Source: Nonomuraea rubra
GTDB taxonomy: Bacteria; Actinomycetota; Actinomycetes; Streptosporangiales; Streptosporangiaceae
DNA: 64,000 bases
Reading direction: 5' to 3'
Assembly (NCBI RefSeq): GCF_014207985.1
Contig: NZ_JACHMI010000001.1
Span: 8,477,001 to 8,541,000 of the forward strand
Position numbers and translations under genes: made by a program. Below, in pieces: positions 15,158 through 22,791 of this stretch; the first letter of the stretch is position 1, and each line of letters starts with the position of its first letter. The notes beneath the pieces were generated by a model, which was not told the origin of the DNA, ran no database searches, and saw nothing but the letters and a program-made list of their open reading frames with translations.

Positions 15158-15828
15158 ACGAGCAGCGCCACCTGGACCCGGTTGTTGAGGCCCAGCTTGG
15201 TGAGGATCCGGGAGACGTGCGCCTTGACCGTGGGCACGCTCATGTAGAGCTCGCGCCCGATGTCGGCGTTGGACTTGCCCTGCCCGACGGCCGTGGCCAC
15301 CTCGCGCTCCCGCTCGCTGAGCCGGCCGAGCAGCCTCCTGGCGCGCTCGCCGCGCTCCCCCGGCCCGCCGCCGTCGGAGACGTGCGTGATGAGCTGCCGC
15401 GTCACCGCGGGCGACAGGATCGGCTCGCCCGCGGCCACCTTCCTGATCGCCTGCACGAGGTCGCCGGGCGCGATGTCCTTCAGCAGGAACCCGGCCGCCC
15501 CGGCGCGCAGCGCCCGCAGCACCTGCGCGTCGGCGTGGAAGGTGGTCAGCACCACCACCTCGGGCGGCTCCTGCGTACGGCGCAGCGTCTCGGTGGCGGT
15601 CAGCCCGTCGATGCCGGGCATCCGGATGTCCATCAGCACAACGTCGGGCCGGTGCGCCCCCACCAGCGGCGGCACCTCGGCCCCGTCACCGGCCTCCGCG
15701 ACGATCTCGATGTCGGCCGCGCCGCCGAGGATCATCGACAGCCCGGCCCGCACCATCGCGTCGTCGTCCACGATCAGCACCTTGATCGGCCCGGTGATCG
15801 GCCCTGTGCTCGGCCCGTCGGCGGTCAT
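15139..15828 (-). CDS. NarL/FixJ-family response regulator
   Basis: A 229-residue response regulator. The receiver domain has IKVLIVDDDAMVRAG, the phospho-acceptor Asp in DVVLMDIRMPGIDGL, and the LLKD lysine. The C-terminal LuxR-type helix-turn-helix is LSEREREVATAVGQGKSN followed by VKAHVSRILTKLGL. Its ATG overlaps the stop of the sensor kinase gene (ATGA). Together they form a two-component system. The 3' end overlaps the convergent kinase-fold gene by 19 bp. Confidence 0.95.
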   Translation of the reverse strand: MTADGPSTGPITGPIKVLIVDDDAMVRAGLSMILGGAADIEIVAEAGDGAEVPPLVGAHRPDVVLMDIRMPGIDGLTATETLRRTQEPPEVVVLTTFHADAQVLRALRAGAAGFLLKDIAPGDLVQAIRKVAAGEPILSPAVTRQLITHVSDGGGPGERGERARRLLGRLSEREREVATAVGQGKSNADIGRELYMSVPTVKAHVSRILTKLGLNNRVQVALLVYDAAS

Positions 15829-17105
15829 GCGTCGTCCTCCTGAGTCGTCTCCACCGGCCACGGCAGCCAGGCGCGCACCACGAACTCCCCCTGCGGCGTC
15901 GCGCCGTGCTCCAGCCTGCCGCCGGCGAGCTCCGCCCGCTCGGTCAGCCCGATGAGCCCGGCGCCCGCCCCGGGGATGCGCGCGCCGTGCCGCACCCCGA
16001 GCCCGCCATGGCGCCCTCCCAGCGGGTTGCGCACCTCCACCGACAGCGCCTTGCCGGGGGCGCCCTCGACGGTGACGGTCACCGGCGCGCCGCCCGCGTG
16101 CTTGCGCGCGTTGGTGAGCGCCTCCTGGACGATGCGGTAGAGGTTGCGGCCCGGCCCCTCGGGCGCGCCGTCGGCCCGCAGGTCGAGCCGTACGTCCATG
16201 CCGGCGTGGCGGCACTCCTCGACCAGCGCGGGCAGGTCGGCGAGCGTGGGCTGCGGCCGTTCCGGCACCGTGCCCTCGCCGCCCTCGCCGCCCTCGCCTT
16301 CGGAGGTGGAGTGGCGCAGCACGCCGATCACCTCGCGCAGGTCCTGCAGCGCCAGGTGGGCGTTGGCCCTGATCGCGCCGGCCGCCTTGGCGATCTCGCC
16401 GGGCGGCGCGTCGGGGCGGAACTCCAGCGCGCCCGCGTGCAGGCTCAGCATCGAGATGCGGTGGGCCAGCACGTCGTGCATCTCCCTCGCGATGCGCTCG
16501 CGTTCGAGCCGCTTGGCCTCCTCGGCGGCGCTGTCGGCGCGCTGCCTGAGCGACCAGACGAGCTGCCGCCTGGCCCTGATCACGATGCCCCAGGCGAACA
16601 CGGTCAGCACGATCGCCACGCCGAGCGCCGCCGTCCAGGTGCGGTCGAGCTCGGTCTGGGGCCGGAGCGAGACATAGGGGATGAGGGTGAGCAGGTTGAA
16701 CAGCGTGATCGGCCCGGAGATCTTGAACGGGCGGTGCACCGCCACCGTGAACAGCGCGGCCACCGACGCCCCGCCGGGCATCTCCAGGTAGGAGGAGAGC
16801 AGGCCGGTGACCACCGCGAGCGCGACCGGCCACCTGCGCCGCAGCCACACCGCCGCGCACGACAGCGCCCCGGTGACCTGCTCGGCGAACATCAGCGGCT
16901 CCGGCGGGTGCTGCGCCCTGAGCTCGATCAGGGACAGGAAGGTCAGGCCGCACGCCAGCAGGAACAGCAGGATGTCGACGATCCAGTCGCGCGTCGAGCG
17001 CCGCACGCGCCCGCCCGCGCTGCCGTCGCCGAGCAGCACCGACGGCAGCGCCCACCGGTACTCGGAGGTGGCGGCGCCGTCTCCCCGCAGTTCCGTCACG
17101 TTCAT
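15825..17105 (-). CDS. HisKA_3-type sensor histidine kinase
   Basis: A 426-residue membrane kinase. Four to five hydrophobic segments occupy about residues 40-180. The HisKA_3 dimerisation box REMHDVLAHRISMLSLHAG carries the phosphorylated His, and the C-terminal ATPase domain has YRIVQEALTNARKHAGG and a glycine box near GLGVRHGARIPGAGAGL. No extracytoplasmic sensor domain is evident, so the signal is probably sensed in the membrane. The ATG at 17105 begins MNVTELRG; upstream readings run into the intergenic palindrome. It is coupled to the response regulator by an ATGA overlap and is divergent from the small membrane/PH-domain operon. Confidence 0.93.
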   Translation of the reverse strand: MNVTELRGDGAATSEYRWALPSVLLGDGSAGGRVRRSTRDWIVDILLFLLACGLTFLSLIELRAQHPPEPLMFAEQVTGALSCAAVWLRRRWPVALAVVTGLLSSYLEMPGGASVAALFTVAVHRPFKISGPITLFNLLTLIPYVSLRPQTELDRTWTAALGVAIVLTVFAWGIVIRARRQLVWSLRQRADSAAEEAKRLERERIAREMHDVLAHRISMLSLHAGALEFRPDAPPGEIAKAAGAIRANAHLALQDLREVIGVLRHSTSEGEGGEGGEGTVPERPQPTLADLPALVEECRHAGMDVRLDLRADGAPEGPGRNLYRIVQEALTNARKHAGGAPVTVTVEGAPGKALSVEVRNPLGGRHGGLGVRHGARIPGAGAGLIGLTERAELAGGRLEHGATPQGEFVVRAWLPWPVETTQEDDA

Positions 17106-17135
17106 CGAGGTTAGGCCCTTCCCCGGGTGCGGCGA

Positions 17136-17153
17136 CACCGACCAAAGTCGGTG
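17136..17153. promoter_or_regulatory. Perfect inverted repeat in the divergent HK/PH-operon gap
   Basis: CACCGAC-CAAA-GTCGGTG is a 7-bp perfect inverted repeat with a 4-bp spacer. It lies 31 bp upstream of the kinase start and 57 bp upstream of the divergent operon, a suitable operator for the linked LuxR-type response regulator. Confidence 0.5.
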
Positions 17154-17210
17154 CCTGCCGAGACCAACGGCCGACGCGGGCGGCCGGGCGGCCGGGCGAG
17201 GCTGGACGGC

Positions 17211-17438
17211 ATGCAAGCGGTGTTGAGGGTGTTCGGCTGGCTGCTGGTCCTGCAAGGGGTGGGCGGCCTGGTGAACGGCCTGCTCGGATGGTGGCGGTGG
17301 GCCCACGACCTGCTCGTGGTCAACCTGCTGCCGTTCCTGGAGGGATACGAGGTGTTCGCGACGATCGTGATGGGGGTGCTCGGGTTCGCGCTGCTGGCCG
17401 TCGCCGAGTCCATGGACAGAGCGGAGGACGGGCAATGA
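17211..17438 (+). CDS. Small two-helix membrane protein
   Basis: A 75-residue protein with two predicted membrane helices (about residues 3-22, LRVFGWLLVLQGVGGLVNGL, and 45-65) and a short charged tail. It is not recognised as a named family. An in-frame ORF begins at 17127, but that stretch covers the intergenic palindrome, and the ATG at 17211 is the natural start. Its stop overlaps the start of the next gene (ATGA), so it belongs to the PH-domain operon. It is divergent from the sensor kinase and may be a target of that system. Confidence 0.65.
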   Translation: MQAVLRVFGWLLVLQGVGGLVNGLLGWWRWAHDLLVVNLLPFLEGYEVFATIVMGVLGFALLAVAESMDRAEDGQ

Positions 17439-17926
17439 GCGCGACCCGGCTGCGGCCGCCGCGCCATCAGGTCGATCCGCGGGCCGTGGCCTGGTGGACG
17501 GTGCAGTGGCTGATCCTCATGGTGCCGGTGGCGGGGGCGGCCGTGGCGGCGTACTGGCTGTTCACCGAGCGGCCGGTGTGGCTGGGCGTGGCCGCGGGGG
17601 TGTTCGCGGCGGGCTGCCTGGTGGTGGCGGTCGTGGCGCCGCGTGCCGCGTACCGGGTGGAGCGGTGGGAGGTCACCGACCAGGCCGTCTACACGCGCAA
17701 GGGGGTGCTGACGCACACCTGGCGGGTGGCGCCGATGTCGCGCATCCAGCGGGTCGACACCGCGCGGGGGCCGGTGCAGCGGCTGTTCGGGCTGGCGGAC
17801 GTCACGGTGACCACCGCGTCCTCCGCCGGGGCCGTCAAGATCGAGGCGCTGGATCACGAGGTGGCGGCCGAGCTGGCCGAGCGCCTGACCGCGATCACCC
17901 AGGCGACTCCGGGGGACGCGACGTGA
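17435..17926 (+). CDS. PH-domain membrane protein (YdbS-like, bPH2/DUF304)
   Basis: A 163-residue protein with two membrane helices (about residues 20-65) followed by a bacterial PH-like domain. The domain core reads YRVERWEVTDQAVYTRKGVL and SRIQRVDTARGPVQRLFGLA, the usual bPH2 signature. YdbS/YdbT pairs are common in Gram-positive bacteria; some Bacillus members contribute to resistance to envelope stress and bacteriocins. Overlaps at both ends (ATGA, GTGA) show a tightly coupled operon. The molecular function is not known. Confidence 0.88.
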   Translation: MSATRLRPPRHQVDPRAVAWWTVQWLILMVPVAGAAVAAYWLFTERPVWLGVAAGVFAAGCLVVAVVAPRAAYRVERWEVTDQAVYTRKGVLTHTWRVAPMSRIQRVDTARGPVQRLFGLADVTVTTASSAGAVKIEALDHEVAAELAERLTAITQATPGDAT

Positions 17927-19578
17927 GCCCGTACGAGACGTCCCCGGCCGCGGCGGAGCGGCACACGGACCCTGCGGGTGACGGCGGGTGGCAGGGGCTG
18001 GCGCGGCGGAGCCTGTGGGCGTCTGCGGTCAAGTCGCTGGCGCTCGTGGCGGGCGCCTCGGCGGGGCTGGTGCGCTTCCTGGCGGGCCGCGACTGGCCGG
18101 TGGGCGGGATGGTGGCGGCCTGCGCGGGCGCGGCGGTGCTGATCGTGGCCGGCGTGGTCGCGTACGACGTGCTCAGGCTGCGCACCACCCGCTGGCGGCT
18201 CACCTCCGAACGGCTGGAGCTGCGCTCCGGCATCACGGTCCGCCAGCACCGCTCGATCCCGCGCGACCGGGTACGCAGCGTCGATCTCCGCGCCGACCCG
18301 GTGAACCGGATCTTCGGCCTGACCGTGGCCAAGGTGGGCACGGGCGAGCACGCGGAAGGCGGCTCGGAGCTCAAGCTCGACCCGCTGAGCAGGCACGACG
18401 CCGAGGCCCTGCGCCGCACCCTGCTGCACCAGGGCGAGCAGGCCGAGCCTGGCGGCGGGCCGCTGGCGGAGCTGAGCTGGTCGTGGATCCGGTACGCGCC
18501 GCTGTCGGTGTGGACGTTCACGGGCGCGGCCGTGGTGCTCGGGGCGCTGTACAAGGCGCTGGACTCGTTCGGGCTCAAGAGGTTCACCACCCGGCTCGCG
18601 ACGGGCCTGTGGGAGTGGCTGGTGGCGCAACCGCTGGTGACCGTCCCGCTGGTGCTCGCGGCGAACCTGGTGGTGGGCGTGCTCGGCGCGATGCTGCTGT
18701 TCGCCGAGTCGTGGGCCCGCTACCGGCTGGAACGCGAGCCGGGCCGGCTCAGGATGCGCAGGGGCCTGCTGACCAGCCGGTCGCTGACGCTGGAGGAGCG
18801 CAGGCTGCGCGGCGTCGAGCTCGGCGAGCCGCTGCTGCTGCGGCTGGCCGGCGCCGCCCGGCTCAGGTCCATCGCCACCGGGCTGGGCAAGAGCTCCGGC
18901 GACGAGACCGAGGACGCCGCCGCGCTCACCCCGCCGATGCCGCGCGCCCTGGCGGTGCGCGTCGCCGCGGCGATCGCCGGCGCCGGCGTGCCCGCGCTGG
19001 TGGCGCACCCCGCCGCGGCCAGGCGCAGGCGGCTGGTACGGGCGCTGGTCACGGCACTGGTCACCGGAGCCGGCGTGGCGGCGGCGTGGCCCTGGGTGAG
19101 TATCTGGGCGGGCGGTTGGGCGTGGCTGGTGCCGGTGGCGGTGCTGGCGTACGGGCTGTGGCACGCCGTGACGAGCGCCGCGAGCCTCGGGCACGCGCTC
19201 AGCCCCCGCCATCTGGTCGCCAGGAGGGGCGCCGTGGTGCGGCGCACGGTCGCGCTCGACCGCAGGGGCATCGCGGGCTGGACCTTCACCGAGTCGTACT
19301 TCCAGCGGCGCTCCGGCCTGCTGACGGTCTCGGCGACGACGGCGGCGGGCCGGGGTCACTACGACGTGGTGGACGTGGGCCGCGGCGACGGGCTCGACCT
19401 GGCGGCGCGGGCCGTCCCGGGGTTGCTGGAGCCGTTCCTGACCCGGGAAAGCAATGAGCCGCGAGATCCCCCACGGTTTGCCCATGCCCCTGTACTGGAC
19501 AAACATGATCGCGCGGCTCAGGTGCTTGCAGACATAACCGTATTTGTCCCGCTTGCAACCGGGTTGCAGCCGCATTAA
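17923..19578 (+). CDS. Multi-PH-domain membrane protein (YdbT-like)
   Basis: A 551-residue membrane protein with several helix pairs alternating with about three bPH2 domains. The first has TTRWRLTSERLELRSGITVR followed by RDRVRSVDLRADPVNRIFG, the second WARYRLEREPGRLRMRRGLL, and the third HLVARRGAVVRRTVALDRRG. The GTG at 17923 overlaps the stop of the YdbS-like gene. The last ~45 residues, after VPGLLEPFLT, look unlike the family and are encoded by a region that can fold into a long hairpin, so the original stop may have been lost. It probably forms a complex with the upstream protein. Confidence 0.87.
   Translation: MSPYETSPAAAERHTDPAGDGGWQGLARRSLWASAVKSLALVAGASAGLVRFLAGRDWPVGGMVAACAGAAVLIVAGVVAYDVLRLRTTRWRLTSERLELRSGITVRQHRSIPRDRVRSVDLRADPVNRIFGLTVAKVGTGEHAEGGSELKLDPLSRHDAEALRRTLLHQGEQAEPGGGPLAELSWSWIRYAPLSVWTFTGAAVVLGALYKALDSFGLKRFTTRLATGLWEWLVAQPLVTVPLVLAANLVVGVLGAMLLFAESWARYRLEREPGRLRMRRGLLTSRSLTLEERRLRGVELGEPLLLRLAGAARLRSIATGLGKSSGDETEDAAALTPPMPRALAVRVAAAIAGAGVPALVAHPAAARRRRLVRALVTALVTGAGVAAAWPWVSIWAGGWAWLVPVAVLAYGLWHAVTSAASLGHALSPRHLVARRGAVVRRTVALDRRGIAGWTFTESYFQRRSGLLTVSATTAAGRGHYDVVDVGRGDGLDLAARAVPGLLEPFLTRESNEPRDPPRFAHAPVLDKHDRAAQVLADITVFVPLATGLQPH
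19455..19520 (+). other. Long imperfect hairpin inside the 3' end of the YdbT-like gene
   Basis: TGAGCCGCGAGATC (19455-19468) pairs with GATCGCGCGGCTCA (19507-19520) with one mismatch. GTTTG near 19476 and CAAAC near 19500 can extend the pairing inside. A terminator-sized structure inside a coding end is unusual. Confidence 0.4.
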
Positions 19579-19616
19579 CCGTTGCCGCAGATCATGAGTC
19601 AGGGTCACGAAACCGG

Positions 19617-21209
19617 CTAGCTGCCGGGCGTCTTCTCCAGGTAGGCCCTGGCCAGGGTGAGCGCGCCGGCCATCGCCTCCTTCTCGGGCATCATCTTCAC
19701 CTCGGGCGAGTTGGTCGCCTCGCCCTCGGGCCGCTGGTGGCCGGAGTAGTCGACGGTGACCACCACCGGGCCCCGGCGGACGATCACCGAGCCACTGGAG
19801 GCGGAGACCTCGCCGCTCCTCGTCTGCACGTACTGCTGGTACGCCTGGTCGCCCAGCCCCTCGACGTCGGTCAGCGCGCCCCAGGTGATGGCCCCGATCG
19901 AGGACTTGGCGGTGGTCTTGGCACGGCCGTACTCGCCGGCGTAGTACGCCTTGGCGGCGGGCTCGTCCGCCACCCCCGCCCGGTTCGTGAACCGGTGCAC
20001 GGTGATCAGCGCGCTACGGATCTTCGCGACACCCGGCCCGCCGGACAGCTCCCGGTTGAGCCACCGGCACTCGGTCTGGCCGTCGTCGCCGACCGCGGTG
20101 CCGCGCGCGCGGGTCACCGGCTCGGGCACGAGCCGGGTGGCCGTCTCCGTCACGGCCTGGCAGTCGGCGGGGAAGGAGGCCAGCACGGTGGGCGAGGGCG
20201 TCGCGCTGACGGTCGGCGAGACGGTGGCCGCCGCCGACGGCTCGGCCTTGGCCAGCACGCCGGGGTTCTGCGCCTGCCAGGCCGCCACGCCCTTGGCGAT
20301 GTGCCCGACGAGCCCGCTCACCTCGCGGATGGCGTTCTCCTCCGTGACCGCCTTCGTGCTCTCGTTGCTCAGGATCTGCGCGTCCTTGCGCTGCTGGCCC
20401 GCCTGGAACTTGACCTCGATCGTCATGTCGCCGACGCGGGCGTGCGCGGTGCCGTAGGCGTACCAGAGCAGCTCGCCGTCGCGGCGCCAGGTGTACTGGG
20501 CGAACGCGGCGTCGCCGACGCCCTCGATGTCCTTGACCGGGGAGATGTACTCCTTCTCGTCCGGGTCGAGCGACGGCTTGGCGGTCTCGCCGAACTTGCC
20601 GCCCCGGTACTCCACCTCGTACGAGCTCTGTGCCATCGCCCGGCCGGTCTTGGCGCCCTCGCCCTTGTGCTGCTCGATCTTGACGTCGATCTCCCGGCTG
20701 CGCCAGAACTCGCCGAACGAGATGCGCTGGTTGATCCAGTTGCAGCCGAAGTTGACCGTGTAGTCGCCGTCGCGGGACGACCTGGCCACGGTCGCGCCGG
20801 GCACCAGCCGCTCGGCCTCCTCCTCGGGCAGCATGGCGCACACGTCGGGAGCGGTCGCGGCGGCGGCGGGCTGCTTGGCGGGCGAGGAGGAACGGGTGCC
20901 GGTGGGAGCCGGACCCCCGGAGACCTTGCCGTACACGAAGTAGGCCCCCACGCCGCCCGCAGCGACCAGCACGACGAGCGCGGCGGCGAGGGTGGGCAGG
21001 AGCCAGGCCGGACGGCGCGGGGGCGGTGGGGGCTGCGGCATGGGCGGCATGGAGGGCATGGAGGGCATGGAGGGCATGGTCGGCGGCATGCCCGGTGGCA
21101 TGGGAGGCATGCCGCCCGGCGGCATGGGAGGCGGGCCCGGCGGCTGGAACGGCCTGCCTGGCACCTGGTGAGGGGTGTTGGGCGGCTGGAACTCGCTACC
21201 GGGGTTCAC
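19617..21209 (-). CDS. Membrane-anchored protein with two copies of a DUF3558-like extracytoplasmic domain
   Basis: A 530-residue protein. Residues 1-65 are Pro/Met/Gly-rich and cytosolic (repeats of PSM and MPP). One membrane helix follows (LLPTLAAALVVLVAAGGVGAY). Outside are two related domains: the first begins DVCAMLPEEEAERLVPGA, the second DCQAVTETATRLVPEPVTRA; both contain a Cys pair (..C.W.N and ECRWLN) and end in an EGVGDAAF or EGLGDQAY motif. The same pattern (CTLLTDAQAARLVKGTP, GVGEAAI) occurs in the extracellular parts of the two kinases just upstream. It looks like a sensor or partner for those kinases without a kinase domain. The GTG at 21209 has AGGAG upstream. I could not assign a family with certainty. 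Confidence 0.8.
   Translation of the reverse strand: MNPGSEFQPPNTPHQVPGRPFQPPGPPPMPPGGMPPMPPGMPPTMPSMPSMPSMPPMPQPPPPPRRPAWLLPTLAAALVVLVAAGGVGAYFVYGKVSGGPAPTGTRSSSPAKQPAAAATAPDVCAMLPEEEAERLVPGATVARSSRDGDYTVNFGCNWINQRISFGEFWRSREIDVKIEQHKGEGAKTGRAMAQSSYEVEYRGGKFGETAKPSLDPDEKEYISPVKDIEGVGDAAFAQYTWRRDGELLWYAYGTAHARVGDMTIEVKFQAGQQRKDAQILSNESTKAVTEENAIREVSGLVGHIAKGVAAWQAQNPGVLAKAEPSAAATVSPTVSATPSPTVLASFPADCQAVTETATRLVPEPVTRARGTAVGDDGQTECRWLNRELSGGPGVAKIRSALITVHRFTNRAGVADEPAAKAYYAGEYGRAKTTAKSSIGAITWGALTDVEGLGDQAYQQYVQTRSGEVSASSGSVIVRRGPVVVTVDYSGHQRPEGEATNSPEVKMMPEKEAMAGALTLARAYLEKTPGS
21043..21078 (-). repeat. 9-bp repeats encoding PSM units
   Basis: Units of GAGGGCATG at 21052-21060, 21061-21069 and 21070-21078, preceded by GGCGGCATG, encode the Met/Pro/Ser-rich cytosolic tail. 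Confidence 0.75.
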
Positions 21210-21297
21210 TGGGACTCCTGGGGTTGCCCTGACTTGCGGGGAGACATGGTAGTCACGCCACTTGCAAGGTGCTTGCAGCGTCTTTGCTCGCTATGTC

Positions 21298-22791
21298 TCA
21301 TTTGGCCAGCGCCGCCGTGATCAGCCGGGCGGCGGCGATGGCCGTCTCCGGGTCCGCCATCGCGTCGGCCGCGTCCTTGCCTGGCGAGCCGTCGACCGGC
21401 ACATCCTCGCGGCGCCAGCGCACCTCGCCCAGCAGGTTGCTCGTGCGGAAGAGCAGGATGCTGTCGGCGCTGCCGCTCGTGGTGGAGTTGAGGTAGAACT
21501 TGAAGCCGTTCTGCGTGATCGCCGCCTCGCCCACGCCGGTGATGGCGGTGACCGCTCCGTACGCCTGCCGCTGGCTCAGGCCCTCGGCGGCGGCGCGGGT
21601 GCTCTTCTCGCTGGCGAAGCGGCGCTGCGCCACCTCGGGCCCGCCGAGGTCGCGGTTGGGCCGCTCGGCCCAGATGCGTACGACGAGGCTGCGGGCGGGG
21701 ACCGTGCCCTCGCGGATGAGCCACTGGCACTCGCCCGGCCTGGTGAGGCTGCGTTTCGGGGTGCCCTTCACGAGCCGGGCGGCCTGGGCGTCGGTGAGCA
21801 GGGTGCACGGGTCGGGCGCGGTGGTGTACCTGCCGGTCTCCTGCCTGGTGAGCGCGGCGGCGGCGTACCAGCCGCCCGCGCCCAGCGCGACGACGGCGGC
21901 GAGCGCGGCCGGCACCGGCCACCACCTGCGGGGACGCTTCTGACGATGGCGCTGCTGGCGATGGCCGGGAGCCGTGCCGGCCCCCGTCAGCGCGGTCAGC
22001 ACCTGGCGGACCTGGGCCGCCGTGGGGCGGGCGGCGGGGTCCTTGGCCAGCATGGCCATGAGCAGCCCGCCCAGCTCGCGCCCCGCACGGGCGGGGAACG
22101 GCGGCTCGTGCAGCAGCACCGCCGCCGCGACGGCGGCGGGCAGCGCCCGCTCGAACGGCGCGCGGCCCTCCACCGCGGTGTACAGGCTCGCGCCCAGCGA
22201 CCACAGGTCGGCGGACGGGCCGGACGGCTGCTCGTTGAGCCGCTCGGGAGCCATGTAGCCGGGCGAGCCCGCGCTGCCGAACATGTCGCCCCTGCCGCCC
22301 ATCGGCGCGGCGATGCCGAAGTCGGTGAGCATCGCGGTGCCGTCGGCGTCGAGCAGGATGTTGGCGGGCTTGACGTCCTGGTGCAGGATGCCGTGCGCGT
22401 GCGCGACCTCCAGCGCCGACAGCACCCGCAGCCCGACCGCGGCCACGAAGCCCGGCGGCAGCGGCCCCCGCTCCTTGATCACCTTGTCCAGCGAGCGGCC
22501 CGTGGTCAGGTCCATGATGATCCAGGGCTGGTCGCCCTCCAGGACCACGTCGTGCACGAGCACGATCGCCGGGTCGCGCAGCCGCCCCGCGGACCTCGCC
22601 TCGTGCATGGCCCTGTCGGCGAACTCCGCCCGCTCCCTCGGCCCCAGCCCCTCGGGCACGCGCACCTGCTTGACGGCGACCTGCCGGTCGAGCATGTCGT
22701 CGATCGCCCGCCACACCGTGCCCGCGCCGCCCTGCCCGAGCCGCTCGATCAGCCGGTAACGGCCCGCCAGCAGGTAGAGGTCACCGGGCAT
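21298..22791 (-). CDS. Transmembrane Ser/Thr protein kinase with DUF3558-like sensor (HQD variant)
   Basis: A 497-residue Hanks-type kinase. The P-loop is LGQGGAGTVW, the ATP-binding Lys is K41 in VAVKQV, the catalytic loop reads HQDVKPANILL (Asp139, with Gln in place of the usual Arg), and DFGIA is at about 157. Gln instead of Arg suggests activation without the usual activation-loop phosphorylation. A membrane helix follows near residue 290, and the outer domain starts DPCTLLTDAQAARLVKGTP. Its start lies inside the end of the upstream kinase gene (11-nt overlap), so the two are coupled. No PASTA repeats are present. Confidence 0.9.
   Translation of the reverse strand: MPGDLYLLAGRYRLIERLGQGGAGTVWRAIDDMLDRQVAVKQVRVPEGLGPRERAEFADRAMHEARSAGRLRDPAIVLVHDVVLEGDQPWIIMDLTTGRSLDKVIKERGPLPPGFVAAVGLRVLSALEVAHAHGILHQDVKPANILLDADGTAMLTDFGIAAPMGGRGDMFGSAGSPGYMAPERLNEQPSGPSADLWSLGASLYTAVEGRAPFERALPAAVAAAVLLHEPPFPARAGRELGGLLMAMLAKDPAARPTAAQVRQVLTALTGAGTAPGHRQQRHRQKRPRRWWPVPAALAAVVALGAGGWYAAAALTRQETGRYTTAPDPCTLLTDAQAARLVKGTPKRSLTRPGECQWLIREGTVPARSLVVRIWAERPNRDLGGPEVAQRRFASEKSTRAAAEGLSQRQAYGAVTAITGVGEAAITQNGFKFYLNSTTSGSADSILLFRTSNLLGEVRWRREDVPVDGSPGKDAADAMADPETAIAAARLITAALAK

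Noticed and set aside
15139..17145. Single long minus-strand frame through the sensor kinase into the response regulator
   Set aside because: Only the last part (from 15828) encodes a recognisable protein. The kinase is in another frame, so there is no fusion.
19520..21278. 12-bp direct repeat AGGTGCTTGCAG on both sides (19520-19531 and 21267-21278) of the double-domain sensor gene, suggesting a mobile element
   Set aside because: There is no transposase, no terminal inverted repeats, and the gene shares codon use and domain with its neighbours; a chance match is likely.
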